Assembly: GCA_029244925.1 (NCBI GenBank)
Contig: JAQWQE010000049.1
Span: 1-37,188 of the forward strand
DNA length: 37,188 nt
Origin: Gammaproteobacteria bacterium
GTDB lineage: Bacteria; Pseudomonadota; Gammaproteobacteria; Steroidobacterales; UBA11654
Direction: 5' to 3'
Made by a program: the position numbers and the translations under genes. Below, one piece after another: positions 1 through 8,268 of the stretch (its first letter is position 1; every line of letters begins with the position of its first letter). Below the pieces are notes generated by a model, which was given only the letters and a program-made list of their open reading frames with translations, searched no databases and was not told where the DNA came from.

Positions 1-138
1 AATGGGCAGATTCCCAAGTATTACTCACCCGTCCGCCACTCGACGCCTGGAAGCAAGCTTCCATCGTTTCCGTTCGACTTGCATGTATTAGGCATACCGC
101 CAGCGTTCAATCTGAGCCAGGATCAAACTCTTCATATT
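1..138 (-). rRNA. rrs: 16S ribosomal RNA, 5' end (partial)
   Basis: Read on the minus strand, this is the start of a bacterial 16S rRNA. It contains the universal 27F site (AGAGTTTGATCCTGGCTCAG, complement of 112-131), then the ACGCTGGCGG and ACATGCAAGTCGA motifs, the V1 variable loop and the GTGAGTAAT motif. Aligned to E. coli numbering, nucleotide 1 falls near position 138, so the window holds only about the first 138 nt and the gene runs off the left edge. The form of the first 100 nt is gammaproteobacterial, but the fragment is too short to name a genus. A contig edge inside an rRNA operon is a common assembly break. Confidence 0.97.
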
Positions 139-223
139 ATATATATTTTTATTTGATTCGTGCTCACAAAATTACAAAAAAATTGTATAGTTTTGCTCGC
201 ACCTGTAACTACGTTACTTGATC

Positions 224-266
224 CGAGCACCCACACAAATTACCTAAGTTCAATTTTTAAAGATCA
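224..266 (-). promoter_or_regulatory. 16S rRNA leader with boxA-like antitermination element
   Basis: On the minus strand, TGATCTTTAAAAA (254-266) closely resembles the gammaproteobacterial rRNA boxA (TGCTCTTTAACAA in E. coli). It is followed by ATTTGTGTGGGTGCTCGG (223-240), the counterpart of the conserved leader segment that precedes mature 16S and takes part in RNase III processing stems and Nus-factor antitermination. The rest of 139-223 is AT-rich leader with no other recognised element. Confidence 0.75.
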
Positions 267-307
267 CATTGTCTTGTTAAAAAATCTTTAACAAAGACGA
301 ATGGAGG

Positions 308-335
308 ATTGTAGACTTATTTAAAGGATTAGCAA
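308..335 (-). promoter_or_regulatory. Probable rRNA operon promoter (sigma70 type)
   Basis: On the minus strand a -35 box TTGCTA (330-335) and a -10 box TACAAT (308-313) are separated by 16 bp, upstream of the boxA leader. The DNA just upstream of the -35 is A/T-rich (336-360) and could act as an UP element; it overlaps the last codons of tyrS. Spacing and position fit a strong rrn promoter. The call rests on motif match only; a start site near 300 is inferred. Confidence 0.55.
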
Positions 336-344
336 CAGTTATGT

Positions 345-1559
345 TTAAATAATTTTAACTTTTTTAAATCTTCTTTTACCAAAAGAAAGAATGTAGGTTT
401 TATTGTTCTCAAATACTAAATTTTTGTTGTCTATTTTTTCACCTTCAAGCCTTATAGAACCTGCTTTAATAGCTCTATGTCCTTCACTGATACTGTTAAC
501 CAATTCGGACAATGAAAGTAATTTAGCAAGGTTGGTTTCTCCATCATTATTTTGTATGTCTTTTAATGGAATTGATACGAGCTCAATATTGTCTGGTAGC
601 TTTCCTTTTTGAAACCTATTAAGAAAAGAATCTTTTGCAGATGAAGCTTGCTTTGAACTATGAAATCTCTCAACTATCTCAATTGCTAAAATAAACTTTA
701 TATCTCTTGGGTTATCGCCATCTTTAACTTGTTGTTTCATAGAATTGATTTCATCAATAGTCTTAGCGCTTAATAATTCAAAATAACGCCACATTATTTT
801 ATCTGACAATGACATAACCTTTCCAAACATCTCATCTGCTGAATCTGTCAATGCAATATAATTATTTGCAGACTTAGACATTTTCTTAATTCCATCAAGC
901 CCTTCTAACAAAGGCAGTGTAATAACAGTCTGTGGTTTTTGACCATAGATCTGCTGCAGGTGCCGACCCATTAATAAATTAAACTTCTGATCTGTACCTC
1001 CCATTTCCACATCGGCTTCGAGTGCAACCGAATCATAGCCTTGTATTAATGGATAGAGAAACTCATGGATAGAGATAGGGTTCTCAGACTTAAATCTTTG
1101 CTTAAAGTCATCTCTTTCCAGCATTCTTGCAACAGTGTAGTTTGATGCTATCTCAATAAGCTTTGAAGTATTAACCTCATTCATCCATTTAGAATTGAAC
1201 TCTACTCTGGTTTTTTCCTTGTCTAATATTTTATAAATTTGTTTTGTATAGGTTTTTGCATTTTCTTTTATCTGCTCTTCACTAAGCACGGGTCTGGTTG
1301 CATTCACTCCCGAAGGATCCCCAATCATTGCTGTAAAATCACCAATTAAGAATATTACCTCATGGCCATATTCTTGAAACTGTCTCATTTTATTTATAAT
1401 AACCGTATGGCCAATATGCAGATCTGGAGCAGTTGGATCAAAACCCACTTTTATTTTAAGTGGCTTATTTTGTTTATATCGACGAACAAAATCTTTCTCT
1501 ATAAGAACTTCTTCAGTTCCCCTTCTTATTTCATCAAGCTGTTTATTTTTAGAAACCAT
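345..1559 (-). CDS. tyrS: Tyrosyl-tRNA synthetase
   Basis: Class I aminoacyl-tRNA synthetase that charges tRNA-Tyr with tyrosine in the cytosol. The Rossmann catalytic domain carries the HIGH-type signature HIGH, and the second ATP-binding loop KMSKS is intact (about residues 57-60 and 235-239 counted from the upstream start at 1586). A C-terminal S4-like RNA-binding segment ([22 protein letters not shown]) follows. An in-frame ATG at 1586 would add nine residues. I prefer the ATG at 1559 (404 aa) because [17 protein letters not shown] aligns with the usual N-terminus of this TyrS/TyrZ type; neither start has a clear Shine-Dalgarno. It lies directly upstream of, and in the same direction as, the rRNA operon, an arrangement known from Pseudomonas (tyrZ beside 16S). 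The rrn promoter overlaps its 3' end. Identification is very secure; the start is less so. Confidence 0.97.
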   Translation of the reverse strand: MVSKNKQLDEIRRGTEEVLIEKDFVRRYKQNKPLKIKVGFDPTAPDLHIGHTVIINKMRQFQEYGHEVIFLIGDFTAMIGDPSGVNATRPVLSEEQIKENAKTYTKQIYKILDKEKTRVEFNSKWMNEVNTSKLIEIASNYTVARMLERDDFKQRFKSENPISIHEFLYPLIQGYDSVALEADVEMGGTDQKFNLLMGRHLQQIYGQKPQTVITLPLLEGLDGIKKMSKSANNYIALTDSADEMFGKVMSLSDKIMWRYFELLSAKTIDEINSMKQQVKDGDNPRDIKFILAIEIVERFHSSKQASSAKDSFLNRFQKGKLPDNIELVSIPLKDIQNNDGETNLAKLLSLSELVNSISEGHRAIKAGSIRLEGEKIDNKNLVFENNKTYILSFGKRRFKKVKII

Positions 1560-1632
1560 ATTGGATTGTTTAATTATATATCTCATTATAGATCGGATAT
1601 ATAATCAAATTAATAAAAAATATAATTTTAAT

Positions 1633-2769
1633 ATGAAACCTAATCTATTCATTGGAGTTATGTCGGGTACCAGCATTGATTCTGTAGATGCTGCTCTGAT
1701 GAAAATCAATCCAAAATCTTGGAGTTTTATTGGGGGACACACGATTAAGTTTCCAAAAGTATTAAAATCTAAACTCAGAGAATTATCCAGATCACAATAT
1801 AAAGTAGACCTGAAAACCTTAATTGAACTGAATTATAAAACAGGGCATTTATTTGCTAAGTGTGTGAATAAATTATTATTTAAGGAAAGTATCGATCCAT
1901 CCAGTGTAAAAGCTATAGGCCTTCATGGGCAAACTATCATGCATCATACGGCAACAAATTTTCCTGGTTCTCTTCAAATAGGAGATGCAGCATTGGTTGC
2001 AAAAGAAACAGGTATTACAGTTGTTTCTAATTTCAGGAATAATGATATTGCCTCAGGCGGAGAAGGCGCTCCTTTTGCACCATTATTTCATTCGTGGTTA
2101 TTTTCAAATAAGAAAGTAAATAGGATATTAATTAACATTGGAGGGGTATCGAATATTTCACTTCTTCTTAAGAATGGTAACTATAAAGGATATGATATTG
2201 GTCCTGGAAATATATTGATGGACTCCTGGTCAATAGCAAATAAGAAAGGAGACTTTGATCTGAAAGGTCAATGGGCTATCACTGGTAATATTAATCATCG
2301 ACTATTAAGTGAATTCAAAAAAGATGCTTTCTTTAAAAGAAAGCCTCCAAAAAGTACGGGCACAGATTACTTTAATCTCAAATGGATAAAAGAGAAAATA
2401 TCGATTAATAATAAATCTTTAGCGACTGCTGATGTGCAAGCAACCCTTACTGAACTTACAGTAGATATAATTCTTGATGCTATAAAAGAATATCCAAAAG
2501 AAAGTGAAATTGCTTTTTGTGGAGGAGGTATTAAAAATAACTTCTTAATGAGTAGGATAAAACACAAACTAAATAAGAAAATAAATCTTACTTCCGATTG
2601 GGGTATTGAATCTAAATGGGTTGAAGCTGCTGGCTTTTCCTACTTATCAAAAAAAAGGATCGATAAAATTTATTCTGACTTGAGGCTTGTTACTGGTTCT
2701 AATGTTCCAACTATGCTCGGAGGAGTATTTCTACCACCAGAAAAAATTAATAAACTAAGAGGTCGTTGA
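1633..2769 (+). CDS. anmK: Anhydro-N-acetylmuramic acid kinase
   Basis: AnmK (378 aa from this start) hydrolyses the 1,6-anhydro ring of anhMurNAc and phosphorylates it to MurNAc-6-P during recycling of cell-wall peptidoglycan. The N-terminal ATPase signature GVMSGTSIDSVDAAL, the internal NIGGVSN and GYDIGPGN blocks and the C-terminal CGGGIKNN nucleotide-binding loop are all present, and the length is typical (about 370 aa). The frame is open upstream to 1561, but the ATG at 1633 begins the conserved MKPNLFIGVMSGTS and is chosen. It is divergent from tyrS and convergent with erpA (1 nt between the two stops). In Pseudomonas an M23 peptidase gene lies between tyrS and anmK; it is absent here. 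The product would feed the MurNAc-6-P etherase MurQ, which is not in the window. Confidence 0.97.
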   Translation: MKPNLFIGVMSGTSIDSVDAALMKINPKSWSFIGGHTIKFPKVLKSKLRELSRSQYKVDLKTLIELNYKTGHLFAKCVNKLLFKESIDPSSVKAIGLHGQTIMHHTATNFPGSLQIGDAALVAKETGITVVSNFRNNDIASGGEGAPFAPLFHSWLFSNKKVNRILINIGGVSNISLLLKNGNYKGYDIGPGNILMDSWSIANKKGDFDLKGQWAITGNINHRLLSEFKKDAFFKRKPPKSTGTDYFNLKWIKEKISINNKSLATADVQATLTELTVDIILDAIKEYPKESEIAFCGGGIKNNFLMSRIKHKLNKKINLTSDWGIESKWVEAAGFSYLSKKRIDKIYSDLRLVTGSNVPTMLGGVFLPPEKINKLRGR

Positions 2770-2770
2770 A

Positions 2771-3103
2771 TCAAGAAAATGAAGAGCCACAGCTGCAAGT
2801 TGTGGTTGCATTTGGGTTCTTGATTACAAATCGAGCTCCTTGTAGATCTTCTTGAAAATCAATTTCAGCTCCCATTAGATATTGAATACTCATTGGGTCC
2901 ACAATTAAATTGACGCCTCTCTTAGTTACCTCAGTATCGCCATCATCTTTATTTTCATCAAAAGAGAAGCCATACTGAAAGCCTGAACAACCGCCTCCAG
3001 TCACATAGACTCTTAAGTTCATTTTTGAATTGTCTTCGTCGGCTAAAAGTGAGCCAACTTTCATAGCGGCTGCATCTGTAAAAATTAAAGCTTCTTGTTC
3101 CAT
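2771..3103 (-). CDS. erpA: Iron-sulfur cluster insertion protein ErpA (A-type carrier)
   Basis: A-type carrier of the HesB/IscA family (110 aa) that delivers Fe-S clusters to apo-enzymes such as those of isoprenoid synthesis and respiration. The three cluster-binding cysteines are visible: C39 in GGGCSGFQY, and C103 and C105 in the C-terminal CSCGSSF. ErpA rather than IscA or SufA is favoured by the MYGXXF-free form [15 protein letters not shown], the length, and the neighbourhood (anmK/erpA adjacency is conserved in Pseudomonas). It is the last gene of a minus-strand run tyrA-rppH-erpA, 41 nt after rppH. Its stop abuts the anmK stop, leaving no room for a separate terminator. Confidence 0.95.
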   Translation of the reverse strand: MEQEALIFTDAAAMKVGSLLADEDNSKMNLRVYVTGGGCSGFQYGFSFDENKDDGDTEVTKRGVNLIVDPMSIQYLMGAEIDFQEDLQGARFVIKNPNATTTCSCGSSFS

Positions 3104-3144
3104 AATTTAATATTAATAATTTGTACCGCCATTATAGACCAGTT

Positions 3145-3630
3145 CTATTTTTCAATGAAAGGTTTAAATTCTTCTAATACTTTTCTGTAGACATCTTTTT
3201 TAAATCCAATGACTTGCTTGATAACAATTTCAGGTGTTGCCCATTTCCAAGAATCAAATTCCTGTTCACTATGATGTTCCAAATCAATTGCTTCCTCATC
3301 GTCTGTAAACTTTAAAAGATACCATTTCTGTCTTTGCCCTATAACTTTGATCCCATTTTTAATTCTTCTAATATTTTTTTTTGGTATTTGATACTGATAC
3401 CAATGCTCAGATTCCTTAATAAACTTGGTATTTTTCTTATTCAATCCCGTTTCTTCACTCAGTTCTCTATACATTGCCTGGATAGGCTTTTCTCCAAGAT
3501 GTATCCCCCCTTGAGGAAATTGCCAACCCGACTGATAACGCCTTTTTGCAAAAAATAAATTATTATTTTGATTTGAAATAATGATACCAACATTAGCTCT
3601 ATAGCCATCATCATAGATTAAATCAGCCAT
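3145..3630 (-). CDS. rppH: RNA pyrophosphohydrolase RppH (Nudix)
   Basis: RppH removes pyrophosphate from the 5' triphosphate end of mRNA, which opens it to RNase E decay. The start MADLIYDDGYRANVGIII and the full Nudix box (GGIHLGEKP followed by RELSEETGL, about residues 41-63) with its metal-binding glutamates are present. RRYQSGWQFPQGG and WYQYQIP are typical of the RppH subfamily rather than MutT or Ap4A-specific families. Length 161 aa is normal. It lies 25 nt downstream of tyrA and 41 nt upstream of erpA on the minus strand and is probably co-transcribed. Confidence 0.96.
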   Translation of the reverse strand: MADLIYDDGYRANVGIIISNQNNNLFFAKRRYQSGWQFPQGGIHLGEKPIQAMYRELSEETGLNKKNTKFIKESEHWYQYQIPKKNIRRIKNGIKVIGQRQKWYLLKFTDDEEAIDLEHHSEQEFDSWKWATPEIVIKQVIGFKKDVYRKVLEEFKPFIEK

Positions 3631-3655
3631 TGCTCTTTACCTTCAAATTGATTAT

Positions 3656-4744
3656 TTATTTTACAGAGAAATAAGATTTGCCATCTTCCATCATTGCCAC
3701 AAATGCATCTTCATCTCCCTGTTCTATGTATTGTGAAATATTTTCTATCACAGCGCTTAACTCGTTAATCATCTTTGAGCTGTGCTTATTCATATATTGA
3801 ATTTCATAATATAGATGTGGATTTTCATCTGTCACTCTTTTAGCAACACTCAATTGATCTTTAAAGGTCGTGCTTGATAGTTCAGAAAGTAGATCTTTAT
3901 TCTCTCCACTGCTAGCCAATACCTTTGCAAAAGCAATATTAAGAGTGTGTGACAATCCAAGTACATAGGAAATAGCAAAATCATGGCTATCAATGGACAT
4001 TTCTATTAATTGAGCAGTGGTTGATTCAAACAGTTGTCTGACTTTTGACAAGGTTTTATTCGAGTCTATATTCATAAATATAATATGCTTGCCTGTTAGT
4101 AAATCAGCATCAGGTCCAAACATAGGATGAATGGATGCGACTTGAATTCCTTTTTGAGCCATTCTTTTTAATAGGTCTTTAACAGGTGACTTCAAAGAAC
4201 CAATGTCAAAGACAATGCCTTTTCTTCCGGTTTCCAACATGTCACTGAGTATTGTAACCGACTCTCTTAAAGGAGCTGCAATAACAGTCATATCATAGTT
4301 ATCATCAGCATCTTTCCAGTTTTGAAAAGAATTATCACTAGATCTTTCTTGACTCGGATCCGCTATCTCTACTGTATATCCTTGAGAAGTTAGAAATTCA
4401 ACAAACCAGTTACCCATTCTCCCGCAGCCTCCAATAACCAAAACTTTTTGCCCTGATCCTAATCCCTCTTCCTTCACTCTAGCTTTTTCTTGTGTCTTGA
4501 GAGAACTCTTTATCAGTAATTGCATCAAATCAACGATCATCTCTGATTCTATATTAAGCTTACTTGCATGTTCTTTTGCCAATTCAATAACTTCTTTTTC
4601 TCTCTTGTAGTCTCTTGTTGGCTTTCCTTTTGTTCTCTTAAGGATTCCAATGTCTTGCGATAAGGATTGTCTTTGATGAATCAGATCTATGATTTTTAAA
4701 TCAATCTCTGAAAGCTTTGACCTTAGTTTCTTTAAATCACTCAT
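3656..4744 (-). CDS. tyrA: Bifunctional chorismate mutase / prephenate dehydrogenase
   Basis: TyrA of the enteric fusion type (T-protein, 362 aa). It converts chorismate to prephenate and then, with NAD+, to 4-hydroxyphenylpyruvate for tyrosine synthesis. Residues 1-90 form an AroQ chorismate mutase helix bundle with R8, R25, K36, D45 and E49 at the positions of the E. coli active-site set. From about residue 100 comes the NAD-binding dehydrogenase with the GGCGRMG loop (105-111), and SIHPMFGPD carries the catalytic histidine. No C-terminal ACT domain is seen, so feedback by tyrosine would act through the dehydrogenase domain as in E. coli. It is the first gene of the tyrA-rppH-erpA run. Confidence 0.96.
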   Translation of the reverse strand: MSDLKKLRSKLSEIDLKIIDLIHQRQSLSQDIGILKRTKGKPTRDYKREKEVIELAKEHASKLNIESEMIVDLMQLLIKSSLKTQEKARVKEEGLGSGQKVLVIGGCGRMGNWFVEFLTSQGYTVEIADPSQERSSDNSFQNWKDADDNYDMTVIAAPLRESVTILSDMLETGRKGIVFDIGSLKSPVKDLLKRMAQKGIQVASIHPMFGPDADLLTGKHIIFMNIDSNKTLSKVRQLFESTTAQLIEMSIDSHDFAISYVLGLSHTLNIAFAKVLASSGENKDLLSELSSTTFKDQLSVAKRVTDENPHLYYEIQYMNKHSSKMINELSAVIENISQYIEQGDEDAFVAMMEDGKSYFSVK

Positions 4745-4854
4745 GATTACCTCATTGAATCTCTATTTATTTGAAAGATTATTTTTCTTCTTCTTACTCT
4801 GATTGTTATCATTGAATCAGAAATTAAATTATAACAAATCTTAAATTGTATTAT

Positions 4855-5523
4855 ATGAGCATGGAATTAAATCAATCAGATATTCTAAATCCTATGGAGG
4901 TCTTAAACGATTGGATGAAGGAAGTCAGTGAGGCTGAAAAACAACCCAATCCCAATTGTTTTTCTATTGCTACAACAAATCAAGAAGGGTCTTCGAACGT
5001 CCGCATGGTTCTTTGTAGAGAGATTAATATTGTGGATGGCTATGTTGTGTTTTATAGCAATTATAATTCCACCAAAGCAATTGAGCTGGCTTACCAACCT
5101 AAATGCAGTGGTGTGTTTCATTGGGATAATTATGGGTATCAAATACGAATTAAAGGATACGCCTTAAAATCGCCACATGATGAAAGCGACGATTACTTCT
5201 TATCACGTTCTCTGGGCAGTCAAGTTGCGGCTTGGGCAAGTGAGCAAAGCAATAGTATTGGCAGTAGAAAGGATCTTGAAAGTCAATTTGATAAAGCATT
5301 AAAAAAATTTAATATTGAACGCAAACAACTTGCTATCAATGACAAAAAATTACCCAGACCGCCATTTTGGGGTGGTTATAGAATCTGGATTCATCAAATA
5401 GAAATTTGGTTAAATCAGAATAATCGATTTCATGATCGTTTACTTTTTCAAAGAGACTTATCATTAAAAGGTAATGCATACATTTCAACCCAAGGTTGGA
5501 CAAAAAAAAGGCTTCAGCCCTAA
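4855..5523 (+). CDS. pdxH: Pyridoxamine/pyridoxine 5'-phosphate oxidase
   Basis: FMN-dependent oxidase that makes pyridoxal 5'-phosphate from PNP or PMP, the last step of vitamin B6 synthesis and salvage. Visible family marks are RMVLCRE and FYSNYNSTKAIEL (FMN binding), SQVAAWASEQSNSI, PPFWGGYRIWIHQIEIW, and an R-L-x-P end (KRLQP) close to the canonical RLAP. The frame is open from a TTG at 4846. I choose the ATG at 4855 (222 aa), with another ATG at 4861 possible; no start has a good Shine-Dalgarno. PLP made here serves several enzymes in this window (the dehydratase at 31790, YggS as PLP carrier). The B12 promoter and riboswitch start right after its stop. Confidence 0.95.
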   Translation: MSMELNQSDILNPMEVLNDWMKEVSEAEKQPNPNCFSIATTNQEGSSNVRMVLCREINIVDGYVVFYSNYNSTKAIELAYQPKCSGVFHWDNYGYQIRIKGYALKSPHDESDDYFLSRSLGSQVAAWASEQSNSIGSRKDLESQFDKALKKFNIERKQLAINDKKLPRPPFWGGYRIWIHQIEIWLNQNNRFHDRLLFQRDLSLKGNAYISTQGWTKKRLQP

Positions 5524-5524
5524 G

Positions 5525-5553
5525 TTTACAAGTGAGCACTTTTAGGGTTTAAT
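5525..5553 (+). promoter_or_regulatory. Candidate sigma70 promoter for the B12 uptake module
   Basis: TTTACA (5525-5530) and TTTAAT (5548-5553) stand 17 bp apart, starting two bases after the pdxH stop. Transcription would begin near 5560, exactly where the riboswitch P1 stem starts (5561), which is why I favour this pair. The imperfect hairpin around the pdxH stop (CCCTAA with TTAGGG, 5518-5547) could instead be a weak pdxH terminator. Both readings come from motifs only. Confidence 0.45.
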
Positions 5554-5560
5554 AAATTTA

Positions 5561-5772
5561 TTAAGTTTCAGTGAAAGCTGATTGGGAAGTTGGTGAAATA
5601 AAATATTCCAACGCTGCCCCCGCAACGGTAATCAAGTTAAAGGCAATAACTGAATAGTCATCTATTCAAGCCACTATCAAAAGATGGGAAGGTTTATTGC
5701 TTAGGTAACTGCTTGTTAGCCCGGAGACCGACTTAACATAAATTATAGTACGGGTGGGTACGTTCATTAAGT
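5561..5772 (+). promoter_or_regulatory. Cobalamin (adenosylcobalamin-type) riboswitch with expression platform
   Basis: A cobalamin riboswitch precedes the BtuB gene. The hallmark core GCTGCCCCCGCAACGGTAA lies at 5613-5631 and the 3' B12-box AGCCCGGAGACCG at 5718-5730, in the right order and spacing, with the GGGAAG and GATGGGAAGG segments around them. The closing P1 stem is a perfect TTAAGT (5561-5566) paired with ACTTAA (5731-5736). Downstream, GTAC (5748-5751) and GTAC (5758-5761) can form a hairpin with loop GGGTGG, placed and composed like the L13 loop that kisses the C-rich L5. A second TTAAGT at 5767-5772 could pair with the same ACTTAA. The btuB ribosome site is near 5803-5808. B12 binding is expected to shut off btuB (known behaviour of the class). 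Confidence 0.95.
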
Positions 5773-5814
5773 TTGACGTTTTCCTACATATTTACTTCAT
5801 TATGAGGAATAATT

Positions 5815-7605
5815 ATGATCAAGCTTATAAAAAGAACGATTCTTTCAGCTCTTTTTATTTCAATACATACTGCTCCTTCATTCTCAGAAAACATTGATGA
5901 TCTTGAGAATCTTGTTGTTACTGCTACAAAAACAAGTGTTGCCAAAGATAATATAACTGCACCAATCACCATCCTCTCTTCTGAAGATATTGCTCTTTCA
6001 GGAGCGAATAATTTAGCAGAATTGCTCCGTTTTGTAGGTGGAATTGATATTTCAATGAATGGTGGACCTGGTCAGCTGACGTCTTTGTTTCTTCAAGGTT
6101 CAAATAGCAATCATGTCCTTGTTTTACTTGATGGTGTTGCTATCAATGATTCAGCCACTGGTGTTGCTGCTATTCAGAATATTAATCCTGACTTTATTGA
6201 TAAAATTGAAATAGTTAAAGCGCCTAGAACCAGCCTCTATGGCTCTCATGCAATTGGTGGTGTCATCAATATTTTCACTAAGAAAAATAATGGAAATAAT
6301 TTAGAAACCACTCTCACAACTGGCTCGGATAATATGAAAAATATAAATCTCATGGCCTCTAGAAATAAAGAGAATATGACAAGTGGTTTGCAATGGAGTC
6401 ATTATCAAACCGATGGTTTTCCTACTAAGGTTAATAGTACTATTGATAATGGCTATGATAATAATTCACTGCATGGCTACTTCCAAATCAAAGATACACA
6501 TAAGATAATCAAAACTAGTATCTGGAGTTCATCAGGTACGACTGAATATATGGATTTTTTTCTCAGTCCAATCAGTCAGGACTTTGATAACCTTGTCTCT
6601 GCAATTAATGTAATAAATCCAATCAATAATTTATGGTCATCCAGTCTTAATCTTAATTCAAGTAAAGATAAAATTGATCAAAATTATTCCGCCGACTTTA
6701 ATCACAGCAAAAAACTATCATTGGAATGGCAAAATACTGTTCAATGGAATCCTTCCAATGAGTTAATTATTGGTTACATTCATGAAAAAGAAGACTTTAA
6801 TGCCAGCAATTATGAACTGGTTGTAGATACTGAGGTATCGAGTGATGCAGTTTATTTAGAAAATCTTACATTGCTTGATAAACATCAATTATTAATGGCT
6901 GTAAGGTTAAATAATAAAGAAAAGATCCAAGATCAAACCACTTGGAATTTGGAGTATGGCTATAAAGTAAATACCAGTATCAAGTTTATTGCCAATCTAG
7001 GCAAAGCAATTCGTGATCCTTCTAATTTTGATCTTTATGGTTTTGGTGGAAATCAAACATTAATTCCTGAAGTATCAAATAATAAAAGTATTGGCATTCA
7101 ATATTCACCAGAAGGATTGAGCCGTATTGAACTGAGGTTTTATGAAAATAAGATCAATGAGTTAATAGCTTTTAACTATTCTGATTTCAAACTCTACAAT
7201 ATTGAAGAAGCATTGATCCAAGGCTTTGATCTTCAGTTCTCCACCTTAATCATGAAATGGGAATTTAATGTTAATGCGACACTCCAAGAAGCGGATAACT
7301 TGACCAATCAGAGTCGTTTATTGAGAAGGCCTAAAAGTTCCATTGGAATTGGCTTAAGAAGAAACTTTGGGAAACTAGACCTTAATCTGAATATGGCAAA
7401 AAACTCATCCCGTATTGATTTTGGAAATGTGAAGTTACATCCTTATTTGATTGGAAATATAGTCATGCGATATCGAATGAATGATCGCTTATCTTTTAAA
7501 GCAGCATTAAATAATTTTGCTGATGAAGAATACACATTAGCCAATGGCTATAAAACAGAGACAAGAAAAATATTCGTAGGATTCAACTACAGGCCTTCGC
7601 TGTAA
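5815..7605 (+). CDS. btuB: TonB-dependent vitamin B12 receptor BtuB
   Basis: Outer-membrane TonB-dependent receptor of the BtuB type (596 aa), importing cobalamin with energy from TonB-ExbBD. It begins with a signal peptide (MIKLIKRTILSALFISIHT, cleavage near SFS-EN), then a TonB box (LENLVVTATK), a plug domain (about residues 40-150, with PITILSSEDI, LLDGVAIND, IEIVKAPRTSLYGSHAIGG) and a 22-strand barrel ending in an aromatic-rich C-terminus (IFVGFNYRPSL; the last residue is Leu rather than the usual Phe). The cobalamin riboswitch directly upstream sets the substrate as a cobalamin or corrinoid. The inner-membrane BtuCDF transporter is not in the window. It is probably co-transcribed with the adenosyltransferase 60 nt downstream. 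Confidence 0.95.
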   Translation: MIKLIKRTILSALFISIHTAPSFSENIDDLENLVVTATKTSVAKDNITAPITILSSEDIALSGANNLAELLRFVGGIDISMNGGPGQLTSLFLQGSNSNHVLVLLDGVAINDSATGVAAIQNINPDFIDKIEIVKAPRTSLYGSHAIGGVINIFTKKNNGNNLETTLTTGSDNMKNINLMASRNKENMTSGLQWSHYQTDGFPTKVNSTIDNGYDNNSLHGYFQIKDTHKIIKTSIWSSSGTTEYMDFFLSPISQDFDNLVSAINVINPINNLWSSSLNLNSSKDKIDQNYSADFNHSKKLSLEWQNTVQWNPSNELIIGYIHEKEDFNASNYELVVDTEVSSDAVYLENLTLLDKHQLLMAVRLNNKEKIQDQTTWNLEYGYKVNTSIKFIANLGKAIRDPSNFDLYGFGGNQTLIPEVSNNKSIGIQYSPEGLSRIELRFYENKINELIAFNYSDFKLYNIEEALIQGFDLQFSTLIMKWEFNVNATLQEADNLTNQSRLLRRPKSSIGIGLRRNFGKLDLNLNMAKNSSRIDFGNVKLHPYLIGNIVMRYRMNDRLSFKAALNNFADEEYTLANGYKTETRKIFVGFNYRPSL

Positions 7606-7665
7606 AAATTTTTTGCTTCTATAGCTTCATAAACGATAAGATATCTATAAGAAAGAGGATAAAAT

Positions 7666-8214
7666 ATGGCCAATAGATTAACAAAGATTTTCACAAAAAA
7701 GGGTGATGATGGCTCCACTGATATTGGTGGCAATCAACGAGTGCCTAAATACGATCAAACGATACAAGTCTATGGATCAATTGATGAGCTAAGTGCTGCT
7801 ATCGGATTGATAACAACTGAAGAAAATATACCCAAACATATCCTGGAATTCCTTAATGGAGTGCAGCAAAACTTATTCAATCTCTCTGGTGAAATATCAG
7901 CCCCTCAATTCAAAAGCATTGATGAAAAAAAAGTAATCGCTATTGAAACGTTCATCGATGAATTGAATGAGAGATTACCGCCACTGAAAGATTTTGTTGT
8001 CCCAGGAGTAAACAAAAGCTCCACATTTACTCATCAATCCAGGGCAATATGTAGAAGAGCTGAGAGAGAATTATTCAAATTGGCTGAAGAAAAAGAGGTG
8101 AATCAACAATCACTGAAATATATTAATCGATTATCGGATGCATTCTTTGTCATTGCTAGGACTTTAGCACGAGAAGAAGGTGAAGAAGAAATCTGGAATC
8201 ATGAAAGAAAATAA
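7666..8214 (+). CDS. Cob(I)alamin adenosyltransferase, PduO type
   Basis: PduO-type ATP:cob(I)alamin adenosyltransferase (182 aa), which attaches the 5'-deoxyadenosyl group to make coenzyme B12. The ATP-binding N-terminal motif appears as TKKGDDGSTDIGGNQRVPK (usual form TxTGDxGxT), and the second signature is FVVPG followed by ICRRAERELFKLA. A bundle of helices follows and the length is typical. Lys replaces the usual Thr just before GDDG, a mild change. An AGAGG ribosome site precedes the ATG. Its place just after btuB implies that imported B12 is adenosylated in the cytosol, and probably that both genes answer to the same riboswitch. Symbols used for this family (pduO, cobO, btuR) refer partly to unrelated enzymes, so none is given. 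Confidence 0.93.
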   Translation: MANRLTKIFTKKGDDGSTDIGGNQRVPKYDQTIQVYGSIDELSAAIGLITTEENIPKHILEFLNGVQQNLFNLSGEISAPQFKSIDEKKVIAIETFIDELNERLPPLKDFVVPGVNKSSTFTHQSRAICRRAERELFKLAEEKEVNQQSLKYINRLSDAFFVIARTLAREEGEEEIWNHERK

Positions 8215-8268
8215 TGAAAAGCTTTTTTAATACATGGATATAGAAATAATTCTAGAGCCAGAAAAGTA

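Noticed and set aside
139-344. tRNA or small RNA gene between 16S and tyrS
   Set aside because: No cloverleaf or independent RNA structure was seen; the stretch is explained by the rRNA leader and promoter.
5518-5550. Rho-independent terminator after pdxH
   Set aside because: The hairpin is imperfect, with a long loop and no T-run, and the same bases fit a promoter for the riboswitch. Not listed as a terminator.
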